A stretch of DNA of 42,191 bases from contig JAEUHH010000113.1 in NCBI GenBank assembly GCA_016795505.1, positions 1-42,191 on the forward strand, given 5' to 3'. Numbering within the stretch: the first letter of the stretch is position 1; each line of letters starts with the position of its first letter. The notes below the pieces were generated by a model. It was given only the letters and a program-made list of their open reading frames with translations. It was not told where the DNA came from and made no database searches. Of this stretch, positions 1-8,499 are shown one piece after another. Source of the stretch: Verrucomicrobiales bacterium. GTDB taxonomy: Bacteria > Verrucomicrobiota > Verrucomicrobiia > Verrucomicrobiales > DEV007. Made by a program: the position numbers and the translations under genes.

Positions 1-130
1 CGGTGGTGAGCGGTGGTGAGCGGTGGTGAGCGGTGGTGAGCGGTGGTGAGCGGTGGTGAGCGGTGGTGAGCGGTGGTGAGCGGTGGTGAGCGGTGGTGAG
101 CGGTGGTGAGCGGTGGTGAGCGGTGGTGAG
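1..130. repeat. Tandem array of a 10-bp unit (13 copies)
   Basis: Thirteen perfect copies of cggtggtgag run from the first base to 130, where the pattern stops abruptly. The array begins at the window edge, so its true length is unknown. The perfect identity of the copies suggests recent slippage expansion or an assembly that has collapsed or expanded the array. A 10-bp period is about one helical turn and is not a multiple of three, so a coding role is unlikely. Confidence 0.95.
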
Positions 131-382
131 AGGGGGCGAAGGATAGGGGCTGGTCGGGTGTTCCGGCGCGGGAGGAGGCGTCCTAATCCGGAAATGGAGG
201 CCCGCGGAAGGCTCGGAAGGGTTGGAAAGAGAACCGATTGGCGGAATGATGAAACTTTCCCGAAAAGGCGAGTCTCGAGAGTCGGTTCACAGGCTCGTCT
301 TTTTTGGGGGGCTCGATCTGTTCCGGGGGCACGCAGTTTCCTTTTTGGGTTGATCGTCGACGTGGGGTGATCCGGGCAGAAA

Positions 383-550
383 GGGATGCCGGAGGCATCC
401 CAGCCGGTAGCCGGTGGTTGAGGAGCGGAGCGACGATACCACCGGACAGATGGCAATAGCTTCTGAGCATCCCAGCCGGGATGCCAGCGCACGGGGCGGT
501 GATGGGGCCGGGGAGTCTCCGGCGATTGGCTGGCATCCCTGCCGGGATGC
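383..550. repeat. Cluster of three REP-like hairpins
   Basis: Three short palindromes share the gcatccc/gggatgc theme. They lie at 383-401 (ggatgcc/ggcatcc arms, loop gga), 468-485 (arms gcatccc/gggatgc, loop agcc) and 533-550 (same arms, loop tgcc). A motif reading ccggtggttgagg near 412-424 returns inverted near 593-606 as ctcaaccgccgg, so the block is roughly symmetrical. This resembles repetitive extragenic palindromes; the function is unknown. Confidence 0.7.
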
Positions 551-648
551 GGGAATCGGAGGCGACGGGACCCGGCGGTGTCGCTCGTGCCTCGCTCAAC
601 CGCCGGCTAATGGCTGTGATGCCTGCGGCATCGGATTTTGGTGAAGTT

Positions 649-763
649 GGGCCACCGTCTGGCGACGGCGGCTACGTGGGGTGCAGGAGGAGCGTGGCTT
701 TCATCCGTAGCTGCGCTCGCCAGAGCGTGGCGCGAGGCATGGGGCCACCGTCTGGCGACGGCG
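649..763. repeat. Pair of 22-bp direct repeats with hairpin potential
   Basis: Two identical 22-bp copies lie at 649-670 and 742-763, 93 bp apart, with the core gccaccgtctggcgacggc. Inside each, ccgtc and gacgg can pair around a tggc loop. They may act as weak hairpins downstream of the dehydratase gene, but nothing proves a termination role. Confidence 0.75.
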
Positions 764-824
764 ATTCGGGTTTTTCCGAATGATCGACCTGGCACCGGAT
801 GCCGACACCAAACGCCGATTCGAA

Positions 825-2750
825 TCAGGCTTGGAGCCGGGCGAGGATGGCTTCGACATCGTAAACGCAGCCGCCCCAACTGCCGCCGCTGACATTCTGC
901 AGGGCGGCCCAGAGCCGGGTGTCGTCGGGCACGCCGGGGAGGGGCTGGAGGCGGGGATTGGGCTCGCGGGCGGTGAGTTCGGCGGGATCGCCGACGTAAT
1001 CGATGCGTCCCGTGAGGTTCCGGGTGTCGATCTCGATGCGGATGCGGTCGCCGTCGCGAAGTTTGCCGATGGGGCCGCCGGCCCAGGCCTCGGGGGAGAT
1101 GTGGCCGACACAGGCCCCGGTGGAGACGCCGGAGAAGCGCCCGTCGGTGAGGAGGGCGACGTGTTTGCCCCAGGGGAGGTTTTTCAGGGCGATGGTGATC
1201 TGGGCGGTCTCGGGCATGCCGCAGCCGATGGGGCCGAGGCCGATGAGGACCATGACGTCGCCTTCGCGGATGCGGTCGTCGCCGGTGGATTTGACCGCGG
1301 CGATGGCATCGGGCTCGGAGCCGAAGACGCGGGCGGGGCCTTCGTGCCGGTACCAGCCGTCGGCGTCGATCTTGCTGGGGTCGATGGCGGTGCTCTTGAT
1401 GACGCTGCCTTCGGGGGCGAGGTTGCCGCCGGGGAAGGTGACGGTGCTGGTCAGGCCGCGGGCGCGAGCGTTCTCCGGCGACATGATGACGGTGTCGGGG
1501 TCGATGCCGTCGAGCTGGCGGAGTTTTTCGCGGAGGCGGGTGCGGCGCTCGGAGGTCTCCCACCAGGCGAGGTTTTCCCCGACGGTGAGGCCGGAGGCGG
1601 TGAGGGCGTCCAGCTCGAGCAGCCCGGCATCGCGGAGGTGCAGCATGACCTCGGGCACGCCGCCGGCGAGGAATACCTGGACGGTGGCGTAGTGGTGCGG
1701 GCCGTTGGGCAGGGCATCAACGAGGCGGGAGATGCGGGCATTGAAGGCGCGCCAGTCATCGACGGTGGGGCGCCGCAGGCCGGCCTGATGAGCCACGGCG
1801 GGCAGGTGCATGATGAGATTGGTCGAGCCACCGAAGGCCGCGTGGACGGCGAGGGCGTTGCGGATGGCGGCGTCGGTGAGGATGTCGCGGGTCTTGATGC
1901 CGCGGCGTTCCAGTTCGACCAGCGAGCGGCCGGAGCGCCGGGCGAGGTCGCGCCAGATCTCGGCTCCGGAGGGGCTCAGGGCAGCGTGGGGAAGCGTCAG
2001 GCCGAGGGCCTCGGCGATGACCTGGCTGGTGGCCGCGGTGCCGAGGAACTGGCAGCCGCCGCCGGGCGAGCCGCAGGCTTTGCAGCCCATCTCGGCCGCA
2101 TACTCGCGGGTGATATCGCCCTGGGAAAAACGCGCGCCGATCGTCTGGATGCGCCCGAGATCCTCGTCGGTATCCTGGCTGAGTAGGGTGACGCCGCCGG
2201 GGATGAGGATGGTGGGCAGGTCGCGGGTGCCGGCGAGGGCCATCATCATGGCGGGCAGGCCTTTGTCGCAGGTGGCGACGCCGACGACGCCCTTGCGGGT
2301 GGGCAGGGATCGGATCAGGCGGCGCAGCACGGTGGCGGCATCGTTGCGGTAGGGCAGGGAATCCATCATCCCGTCGGTGCCCTGGGTGCGGCCGTCGCAG
2401 GGATCGCTGCAAAAGCCGGCAAAAGGCACGCCGCCGAGCGCGGTGATGGCCTGGGCGGCTTCCTCCATCAGCAGGCCGACCTCGAAATGCCCGGTGTGAT
2501 AGCCGAGGGCGACCGGTGTGCCATCCTCGCGGCGGATGCCGCCCTGGGTGCTCAGGATGAGGTAATCGCCGCCCGCCACCTTGTCCGCCGCCCAGCCCAT
2601 GCCGACATTCTGCGTCCAGCCGAACAGGTGACCGCTGGGCTGGGTGAGCAACTGGCTGGCGGTGAAAGGCAGCGTGCCCGCGGGGCCGGGGCCCTTGGTC
2701 CGCAGGGTGTAGATGGCTTCGTCGCCGGAGTCGAGGATGGGGTTGGACAT
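825..2750 (-). CDS. yjhG: YjhG/YagF-family sugar-acid dehydratase (IlvD/Edd superfamily)
   Basis: The 641-residue product reads as an IlvD/Edd-superfamily Fe-S dehydratase and most resembles the YjhG/YagF branch, whose E. coli members dehydrate D-xylonate and are about 655 residues long. Family signatures are [20 protein letters not shown] (about 116-135), [11 protein letters not shown] (160-170) and [14 protein letters not shown] (231-244). Cys118, Cys161 and Cys233 are the likely cluster ligands. A late LTDGRFSG-type segment is also typical. It is the last gene of a probable two-gene operon, 108 bp behind a sugar isomerase/epimerase; that gap is filled with short repeats. Start at ATG 2750. 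The exact substrate is inferred; another aldonate is possible. Cytoplasmic. Confidence 0.88.
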   Translation of the reverse strand: MSNPILDSGDEAIYTLRTKGPGPAGTLPFTASQLLTQPSGHLFGWTQNVGMGWAADKVAGGDYLILSTQGGIRREDGTPVALGYHTGHFEVGLLMEEAAQAITALGGVPFAGFCSDPCDGRTQGTDGMMDSLPYRNDAATVLRRLIRSLPTRKGVVGVATCDKGLPAMMMALAGTRDLPTILIPGGVTLLSQDTDEDLGRIQTIGARFSQGDITREYAAEMGCKACGSPGGGCQFLGTAATSQVIAEALGLTLPHAALSPSGAEIWRDLARRSGRSLVELERRGIKTRDILTDAAIRNALAVHAAFGGSTNLIMHLPAVAHQAGLRRPTVDDWRAFNARISRLVDALPNGPHHYATVQVFLAGGVPEVMLHLRDAGLLELDALTASGLTVGENLAWWETSERRTRLREKLRQLDGIDPDTVIMSPENARARGLTSTVTFPGGNLAPEGSVIKSTAIDPSKIDADGWYRHEGPARVFGSEPDAIAAVKSTGDDRIREGDVMVLIGLGPIGCGMPETAQITIALKNLPWGKHVALLTDGRFSGVSTGACVGHISPEAWAGGPIGKLRDGDRIRIEIDTRNLTGRIDYVGDPAELTAREPNPRLQPLPGVPDDTRLWAALQNVSGGSWGGCVYDVEAILARLQA

Positions 2751-2761
2751 TGGGGGGCTTA

Positions 2762-2850
2762 GATTTGCGATCTGGGATTGGCGATCTGGGATTAGCGAAT
2801 TGCGATCTGGGATTAGCGAATTGCGATCTGGGATCTGAGATCTGGGATCG
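2762..2850. repeat. Short degenerate tandem repeat in operon gap
   Basis: Imperfect copies built on gcgatctgggatt and agcgaattgc follow each other across the gap between the isomerase and the dehydratase. A nine-T tract at 2852-2860 touches the isomerase stop; on the coding strand it is poly-A, so it is not a classical terminator for these genes. A related stretch (gatcggcgaattgcgatcgg) sits at about 8469-8488 after another gene's stop, so this appears to be a dispersed family. Confidence 0.75.
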
Positions 2851-2858
2851 ATTTTTTT

Positions 2859-3698
2859 TTAGGCGTGGTCCAGGTAGGCGGCGGTGATTTGAGCGAGGTA
2901 GGCATCCTGATCGCTCTCCCACCAGCGGGTGGAGAAAATCTCGACCTCGTGATGGCCCTGGAAGCCGGCAGCCTCGACCTGAGCGCGGATGCCGCGCAGA
3001 TCAATGCAGCCTTCGCCCATCAGGCCGCGATCGGTGAGCAGGTGCCGGGTCGGGGTGAGCCAGTCGCAGATGTGGAAGGCAAAGAGCCGGCCCGTTTCCC
3101 CGGCCAGGGCGATCTGAGCGGGCAGGGTATCGTCCCACCAGACATGGTAGACATCGACGGCGATGCCGACGAGAGGGTGGTCGAGCCGGTCGCAGGCGGC
3201 ATGGGCCTGGGCCATGGTGTTGATGGCCGAGCGGTCGTCGGCGTACATCGGGTGGAGGGGCTCGATGCCGAGTTTGACTCCGGCCGCCTCGGCATCGGGC
3301 AGGATGGCGGCGATTCCATCGATGATCTGGCTGCGCGAGCACTCCAGCGACTGCCCGAGCGCAGCGCCGCAGACCAGCACGACCAGCGGCGCGCCGAGCG
3401 CGGCGGCCTGCTCGATGGCGCGTCGGTTGTCATCGATGGCCTGCTGGCGTCCGGCTTCGGTGGTGGAGGGGAAAAAGCCGCCCCGGCAGAGCGACACGAC
3501 CTCGAGCCCGCAGGCGCGGATCTGCTCGCCGACGCGCGCCGGCTGGCGGCCCTCCAGAGCGTCACGCCACACGGTGATGCCGGTGACACCGGCGGCGGCG
3601 TATTTTTCCATGGCCGTCTCGACCGGCCAGGGCTTCGTGGTGGCGGTATGGATGCAGAGGCGCGAGAGATCGCGGTGGGGCGCGGCGGGGGAGGACAT
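2859..3698 (-). CDS. Sugar phosphate isomerase/epimerase family protein (TIM barrel)
   Basis: The 279-residue protein has the xylose-isomerase-like TIM-barrel pattern (AP endonuclease family 2). Probable metal ligands are Glu146 in GIEPLHPM, Asp182 in VDVYHVWWD, His209 in FAFHICDW and a late Glu in HHEVEIFS (about 249-256). The length fits the family. There is no signal peptide, so it should be cytoplasmic. It starts at ATG 3698 and lies upstream of the sugar-acid dehydratase on the same strand, which suggests a shared catabolic pathway for a sugar or sugar acid. The exact reaction cannot be assigned from sequence alone. Confidence 0.85.
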   Translation of the reverse strand: MSSPAAPHRDLSRLCIHTATTKPWPVETAMEKYAAAGVTGITVWRDALEGRQPARVGEQIRACGLEVVSLCRGGFFPSTTEAGRQQAIDDNRRAIEQAAALGAPLVVLVCGAALGQSLECSRSQIIDGIAAILPDAEAAGVKLGIEPLHPMYADDRSAINTMAQAHAACDRLDHPLVGIAVDVYHVWWDDTLPAQIALAGETGRLFAFHICDWLTPTRHLLTDRGLMGEGCIDLRGIRAQVEAAGFQGHHEVEIFSTRWWESDQDAYLAQITAAYLDHA

Positions 3699-3704
3699 GG
3701 TAGT

Positions 3705-3726
3705 GGGAAAATGGGCCTATTTTCCC
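3705..3726. promoter_or_regulatory. Short palindrome before isomerase start
   Basis: The arms gggaaaat and attttccc flank a 6-base centre, 7 bases upstream of the isomerase ATG and about 50 bases after the phoH stop, with both genes on the minus strand. It could be an operator or a weak stem-loop. No T-tract follows on the minus strand, so an intrinsic terminator is unlikely. Confidence 0.35.
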
Positions 3727-3774
3727 CCTACAGGACCCGAAACGCCCCGCTTGTCGACCGGAAAAGCCGCCCCG

Positions 3775-5352
3775 TCACATCAGCCGCGCACCGGCCTCGG
3801 CCAGATCGCTGCGTTCCCCGCGCTCCAGAGTGACATGGGCGGTGAAGGTCTGGTTTTCCAGCCGCTCGCGGGTATAGACGAGGCCATTGCTGCGCCGGTC
3901 CACGTAGGGATTGTCGATCTGGGCGGGATCGCCCACCAGCACGAGCTTCGAGCCGCGCGCCATGCGGGTGACGATGGTCTTGGCCTCCAGCGGCGTGAGT
4001 TGCTGGGCCTCGTCGAGGATGAAAAAGCGGTTCGGGATCGAGCGGCCGCGGATATAGCAGAGGGCCTCCACCTCGATGAGTCCGCTGTCGAGGAAAGGCT
4101 GGTAGGGCTTCTGCGGCGGACCGCCCGGAGCCGGCTGCTTCTGTCCCGAGACCGGGCGGCGTGGCTTGCGGGCACGGTCGGCCGGGTCGGGCGGCGTGGT
4201 GAGGAACTCCAGAGCATCGAAGATGGGCTTCAGCCACGGGTGCAGCTTTTCATCCAGCGAACCGGGCAGAAAGCCGAGCGTGTCGCCCAGCGGCACCACC
4301 GGGCGGCTCACCGTGACGCCCGCGTAGCCGCCGGAAAAGGTGGCGTGAAGCGCCGAGGCCACCGCCAGCAGCGTTTTTCCCGTGCCGGCCTGCCCGTAGC
4401 AGGTGACCAGCGTGATGTCCGGATTCAACAGCGCGTCGAGGAAGCACTGCTGGCCCAGATTGAGCGGCCGGATGGTGGCGCCTTTCTGGATGCGGATGCT
4501 CTCCGGCAGGCGGAGGCGGACGAAAGCCGCGCCCGCCACGTGCCGCGCCGGCATGGTGCGCTTCGAGTCGCCGGCCTGGAAGAGGACGTATTCATTCGGA
4601 GCCAGATCGGGCAGGTGACGCGCCGCGAGGGCCAGTTCTCCGGTGCTGGCGAAGCGCTGCATCTCCGTCGGCTCGATCTCCAGCGTCCGAACCTTGCGGG
4701 TGATGGCGCTGTCGTTCTGCACCTTGTCGCTGAGGTAGTCCTCGCAGGGAATGCCCAGCGCGTGGGCCTTGAGCTGGAGGTTCAGGTCCTTCGTCACCAG
4801 CGCGGCAGGGGCGGGATTGATTTCGCCAATCACGCGGGTGCAGAGCAGCAGCCGGTGGTCGGGCGTGTCCAGCGTCGGCAGCATCTCGCGCAGATGGGCG
4901 ACGGCGCGGGCGGCCCGCCGGTCGGCCGGGTCGCAATTCACCAGCCGCACCGTGCCGCCGTCGGGCGTGGGAATGCCCCGGGTGGCCAGTTCGGGGTGGG
5001 CGGAAAACAGCTCCGCCAGTTCCCGGTGCACCGTGCGGGCATTGGCGCCGCGCTCCGACTGCTCGGCCTTGAAGCGGTCCAGCTCGCAGAGCACTTCGAC
5101 CGGGATGCAGACGTGATTGTCGGCAAAGCGGCGGATGCACTCCGGATCGTGGAGCAGCACGTTGGTATCGATGACGAAATTTTTCCCGCAGGTCGAGGGC
5201 GCCTTCAGTCCATCGAAGCCGGCCGGCCGGGACTTCGGCTTGCGGCTGCCGTTCTCGCCCGTGGGGCGTCCGTTGGGAGCAGGGGAGGCAGCGTGGAACA
5301 GTTCGGTTTGGTTGGCAAAGGGATCGAGGGCGGATGCGGGGCGGTGGCTCAT
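3775..5352 (-). CDS. PhoH family protein with N-terminal PIN domain
   Basis: This 525-residue protein joins an N-terminal PIN nuclease domain to a C-terminal PhoH ATPase/helicase domain (the YlaK-like or PhoH2 arrangement). The PIN domain opens with FVIDTNVLLHDP (about 59-70), and acidic residues follow in CELDRF. The ATPase has Walker A GQAGTGKT (320-327), Walker B FFILDEAQQL (443-452) and LVGDPAQID (472-480). A basic, proline-rich insert (about 388-416) splits the ATPase domain. The family is thought to unwind and cut RNA. I chose ATG 5352 because longer frames would run into the upstream phosphatase gene. It follows that gene by 43 bp, probably in one transcript. Cytoplasmic. Confidence 0.92.
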   Translation of the reverse strand: MSHRPASALDPFANQTELFHAASPAPNGRPTGENGSRKPKSRPAGFDGLKAPSTCGKNFVIDTNVLLHDPECIRRFADNHVCIPVEVLCELDRFKAEQSERGANARTVHRELAELFSAHPELATRGIPTPDGGTVRLVNCDPADRRAARAVAHLREMLPTLDTPDHRLLLCTRVIGEINPAPAALVTKDLNLQLKAHALGIPCEDYLSDKVQNDSAITRKVRTLEIEPTEMQRFASTGELALAARHLPDLAPNEYVLFQAGDSKRTMPARHVAGAAFVRLRLPESIRIQKGATIRPLNLGQQCFLDALLNPDITLVTCYGQAGTGKTLLAVASALHATFSGGYAGVTVSRPVVPLGDTLGFLPGSLDEKLHPWLKPIFDALEFLTTPPDPADRARKPRRPVSGQKQPAPGGPPQKPYQPFLDSGLIEVEALCYIRGRSIPNRFFILDEAQQLTPLEAKTIVTRMARGSKLVLVGDPAQIDNPYVDRRSNGLVYTRERLENQTFTAHVTLERGERSDLAEAGARLM

Positions 5353-5395
5353 GCGGGGGCGTTTTCCAGTCGTGAAGTCAGTCTTGAGGAGGAGG

Positions 5396-5860
5396 TCAAA
5401 ATTCCAAAGCCAGAGCCCGGGCAGGCGCGGCCGAGAGGCTGGCGACCAGATCGAGCACGTTCTGTTCCAACTCCGGCAGGGCGGTGCCCGGCGGTTCCAC
5501 ATCGATGTCGTGGATGTGCCAGTAGTGGACCCGGTCGGTCCACTCGGGAAAGCCGGCGACCATCCGCGGCCGGTGCTCCGCCTCCTTCAGGCAGATCGTC
5601 AGCGCCGCCGCCCGCAGATCGCACGCCTCGAGCCGCGCCGGCTTCCGCCGCGTCAGTGCGAGGGGGATGTTGCGCAGTTCCAGCGCCGCGCGGGTGTGGT
5701 GCGAGAGATCCTCGGTCGCCAGGTGGGGTTGAAAGCCCCGTGATTCCGCCCGCCACGACAGGCGCCGGCGCAGGGCGTGGAAATTGAAGAGCGCCTCAGC
5801 GAAGCGGCTGCGGTAGAAATTCCCGGAACACACGAATAAGACCGTGTCTGATCGATGCAT
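5396..5860 (-). CDS. Low molecular weight protein-tyrosine-phosphatase-like protein
   Basis: The 154-residue product starts with the LMW phosphatase / arsenate-reductase P-loop: VLFVCSGNFYRSRFAEALF has the CxGNxxRS pattern, with nucleophile Cys11 and Arg17. The usual C-terminal DP motif carrying the general acid is not obvious; a WHIHDIDVEPPG segment lies in the right region. It may therefore be a divergent phosphatase. ATG 5860 is preferred over an upstream GTG because it puts the P-loop at the usual distance from the N-terminus. It is the first gene before PIN-PhoH on the minus strand. Confidence 0.8.
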   Translation of the reverse strand: MHRSDTVLFVCSGNFYRSRFAEALFNFHALRRRLSWRAESRGFQPHLATEDLSHHTRAALELRNIPLALTRRKPARLEACDLRAAALTICLKEAEHRPRMVAGFPEWTDRVHYWHIHDIDVEPPGTALPELEQNVLDLVASLSAAPARALALEF

Positions 5861-6021
5861 CCCTGAGCCTGCCGCCTCTCTGTCCACGGCGACAATTAAG
5901 AAATGTTAAATTTCCGATGCAATCGGATTTTTCCAAAATCAGTCAGAAAAGGGCGAAAATCGTGTCTGTAACCGCCAACCGGGGTGGCGCGTCTTTCCGA
6001 TGCAACCCTGTCTGATCTCCG
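5861..6021. promoter_or_regulatory. Divergent promoter region with small hairpin
   Basis: This AT-richer gap separates the phosphatase gene (-) from the membrane protein gene (+) and should hold both promoters. At 5913-5927 the arms tccgat and atcgga flank gca and are followed by five Ts, giving a small terminator-like or attenuator-like hairpin on the plus strand. A modular repeat enters at 5997. Confidence 0.5.
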
Positions 6022-6040
6022 ATGATACCCTCTTCCATCG
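5997..6040 (+). repeat. Dispersed 22-bp-module repeat, copy 1
   Basis: Two related modules begin with ccgatgcaaccctgtctg and ccgatgataccctcttcc, and their gat cores lie exactly 22 bp apart (5999 and 6021). The same arrangement is found at 12181, 20002, 27649 and 40695. This copy covers the predicted ATG at 6022 of the membrane protein gene, so it supplies the ribosome-binding region and the first few codons. Confidence 0.8.
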
Positions 6041-7185
6041 TCGCCGAAGCCCCTGTCACCGCCGCGCCGGTGGCGGAAAAGCCGGGCTGGCCCCGGCTCG
6101 CGGCGCGGGGGCTGGAGACGGTCTTCGGCGGGGCGAGCCTGCTGGCCGGTCTGGCCCTGCTGGCGGCGGTGCCGGGGCTGCATTTTCTCAGTCTCGGCTA
6201 TCTGCTCGAAGCCAGTGGCCGCGTCGCCACCTCGGGACGGCTGCGGTCGGGGTTCATCGGCCTGAACCGGGCGGCGGTGGCGGGGCGGATCGCGATCGGT
6301 ATTTTCCTGGTGCTCCTGCCGGTCCGGCTGGCGGCCAGCTACTGGAACGATGCCCGGCTCATCGCCCCCGGGTCCGAAATCGAGGCGCGCTGGCGACTGG
6401 TGCTGATCGGGCTGACGCTGCTGGCTTTTGCCCACATCATCTGGGCCTGCCTGCGTGGGGGACGGCTGTGGCATTTTCTCTGGCCGGCTCCGCTGCGCCT
6501 CTGGCGGAGCCTGCGCGGCTTCCGGCCCGGTCGACTGCTCGAGGCGGCCGGGAGGGCGGGGGACTGGGTGCTGGCTCTGCGGCTGCCGCGGTATTTCTGG
6601 CTCGGGCTGCGTGGCTTCGCCGGGGCGCTGGTCTGGCTGGCGGGGCCGGTGGCGGTGCTGATGCTGGCAGGGAAAATTCGCAACGAAGGCGTGGCGTTCC
6701 TGGCCAATCTGCTGGGCGCGGCCGGACTGCTCGGCGTGGTGCTGTATCTGCCGTTTTTGCAGACGCGCTTCGCCCTGACGCGGCGGTTCGGGGCCTTGTT
6801 CGAAGTGGGCGAGGTGCGGCGCTGGTTCCGTCGGGCACCGATTGCCTTCTGGTTTGCGTTGGCTTTGTCCCTGCTGGCCGCCGTGCCGCTGTATGTGCTC
6901 AAGATCGAGCTGATCCCCCAGCCGGTAGCCTGGCTGCCGGCGCTTTTCTTCGTGGCCTTCCTCCTGCCGGCCCGGCTGCTGACGGGCTGGGCGGTACACC
7001 GGGCGCTGGCGCGGGAGACGCCACGGCTGGGCCTGTGGCGCTGGCTGAGCCGGCTCGCCGCGCTGCCGGTGGCGGCGGTTTACGTGTTTTTCGTGTGGAT
7101 CACCCAGTATCTGAGCTGGCAGGGCGCCTGGAGCCTGCTGGAGCAGCACGCCTTTCTCGTGCCGGCGCCGGGGCTGGGGTTTTGA
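6022..7185 (+). CDS. Polytopic membrane protein of unknown function
   Basis: The 387-residue product is rich in Leu, Ala, Trp and Arg. It has about seven or eight hydrophobic segments, for example around 34-55, 90-105, 128-146, 200-220, 230-247, 274-293, 303-320 and 352-372. I do not recognise a family; DUF4013-like membrane proteins have similar composition, but that is a weak comparison. It should sit in the inner membrane. The start codon lies inside a dispersed repeat, so the first ten or so residues may be non-homologous, or a later start may be used. A DUF433 gene follows after 54 bp. Confidence 0.75.
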   Translation: MIPSSIVAEAPVTAAPVAEKPGWPRLAARGLETVFGGASLLAGLALLAAVPGLHFLSLGYLLEASGRVATSGRLRSGFIGLNRAAVAGRIAIGIFLVLLPVRLAASYWNDARLIAPGSEIEARWRLVLIGLTLLAFAHIIWACLRGGRLWHFLWPAPLRLWRSLRGFRPGRLLEAAGRAGDWVLALRLPRYFWLGLRGFAGALVWLAGPVAVLMLAGKIRNEGVAFLANLLGAAGLLGVVLYLPFLQTRFALTRRFGALFEVGEVRRWFRRAPIAFWFALALSLLAAVPLYVLKIELIPQPVAWLPALFFVAFLLPARLLTGWAVHRALARETPRLGLWRWLSRLAALPVAAVYVFFVWITQYLSWQGAWSLLEQHAFLVPAPGLGF

Positions 7186-7479
<294 letters not shown>

Positions 7480-7550
7480 ACCGGCGTGGGGAAATTCGCA
7501 GCCGCCGATGCGCCCTTGATGCGGACGGCTGATTCGGCTTAGATCGGGGC

Positions 7551-8465
7551 ATGAACACCCCCTCCCGCCGTCGCTTTTTTCAATCCGCCGCCGCCACTGT
7601 CGCCGCCCTCGGTTCGGGGGGGCTGGTGGGAAATGGGCTGGCCCAGTTGCCCCGCAGTGCGGCGGACCCGGCTTTCACGGTCAAGAACGGGCGCATCCGC
7701 CAGTCGATCATGGGCTGGTGCTTCAACAAACATTTCGATGCCCTGACCCTGGCGAAACACTGCAAGGAGATCGGTCTGGTGGCGATGGAAGGCATCGGGC
7801 GCGAGTTCTATCCGGAGGTGAAAAAGCTCGGTCTGGAGATTTCGCTGGTGAGCAGTCACGGCTTCGCCAAGGGGCCGTGCGACCCGCAGCATTTCGATTT
7901 CTCCGTGTCGGAACTGGAAAAGGCCATCGCCGCCGCGGCCGATGCGGGCTGCAAGAAAGTGATCACTTTCACCGGGATGCGCTTCGATGGGATGGACGAG
8001 GAAAAAGCGAAGCAAGATTGCATCCGGGCGTGGAAAAAGGTGTTGCCGCTCGCTGAAAGCAAGGGAGTCACGCTCGTGCTGGAGCATCTGAACTCGCGCG
8101 ACGACACCCATCCGATGAAAGGGCACCCCGGCTACTTCGGTGACGATGTGGAAATGTGCATCGATCTGATCAAACAGGTCGGCTCGGAGAACTTCAAGCT
8201 GCTGTTCGACATCTACCACGTGACGATCATGAACGGCGACGTGATCCGCCGCATCCGACAGTATCACGAATACATCGGCCACTATCACACGGCGGGGAAT
8301 CCGGGCCGGGCGGAACTCGACGACACTCAGGAGATCAACTACCCGCCCATCATGCGGGCGATCCTGGAGACGGGCTACGAGGGCTATGTGGCCCAGGAAT
8401 TCATCCCCACCTGGGACGATCCGCTGCTCGCCCTGCGCCACGCGGCGATGGTCTGCGACGTGTGA
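7551..8465 (+). CDS. Tat-exported hydroxypyruvate isomerase-like TIM-barrel protein
   Basis: The 304-residue product starts with a twin-arginine signal (SRRRFFQSAAATVAAL), so it is probably exported folded to the periplasm. The rest is a Hyi-like xylose-isomerase TIM barrel. Likely metal or catalytic residues are Glu178 in LVLEHLNS, Asp220 in LLFDIYH, His246 in GHYHTAGNPGR and Glu283 in VAQEFIP. GHYHTAGNPGR is a strong Hyi-family signature. Similar Tat-exported isomerases are common in Verrucomicrobia and Planctomycetes, where their substrates are mostly unknown. The gene ends 34 bp from the convergent DUF58 gene. Confidence 0.9.
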   Translation: MNTPSRRRFFQSAAATVAALGSGGLVGNGLAQLPRSAADPAFTVKNGRIRQSIMGWCFNKHFDALTLAKHCKEIGLVAMEGIGREFYPEVKKLGLEISLVSSHGFAKGPCDPQHFDFSVSELEKAIAAAADAGCKKVITFTGMRFDGMDEEKAKQDCIRAWKKVLPLAESKGVTLVLEHLNSRDDTHPMKGHPGYFGDDVEMCIDLIKQVGSENFKLLFDIYHVTIMNGDVIRRIRQYHEYIGHYHTAGNPGRAELDDTQEINYPPIMRAILETGYEGYVAQEFIPTWDDPLLALRHAAMVCDV

Positions 8466-8499
8466 TTTGTGATCGGCGAATTGCGATCGGCCTGATTCT

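Larger units (their letters stand above)
131..824. other. Gene-free region with hairpins and short repeats
   Basis: I see no convincing gene in these roughly 700 bases. They hold three small hairpins, an inverted pair of a short motif, and a 22-bp direct repeat, listed separately. The open frames present are low-complexity and match no family I know. The region lies downstream of the dehydratase gene, whose stop is at 825, and no T-tract terminator is evident. Confidence 0.7.

Noticed and set aside
1-130. Possible origin iterons
   Set aside because: The 10-bp array has no DnaA-box-like sequences, AT-rich stretch or replication gene next to it in this window.
3163-5787. Long plus-strand open frame (over 870 codons) opposite the isomerase, PhoH and phosphatase genes
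   Set aside because: It lies antisense to three genes with clear family motifs and its translation is low-complexity Arg/Ala/Gly-rich. It is an artefact of high-GC codon bias.
5841-5863. Possible further half-copy of the modular repeat at the phosphatase start
   Set aside because: On the minus strand gcatcgatcagacacggt resembles the module, but it lacks the conserved accctgt core and a partner 22 bp away, and it encodes the expected N-terminus. Probably chance.
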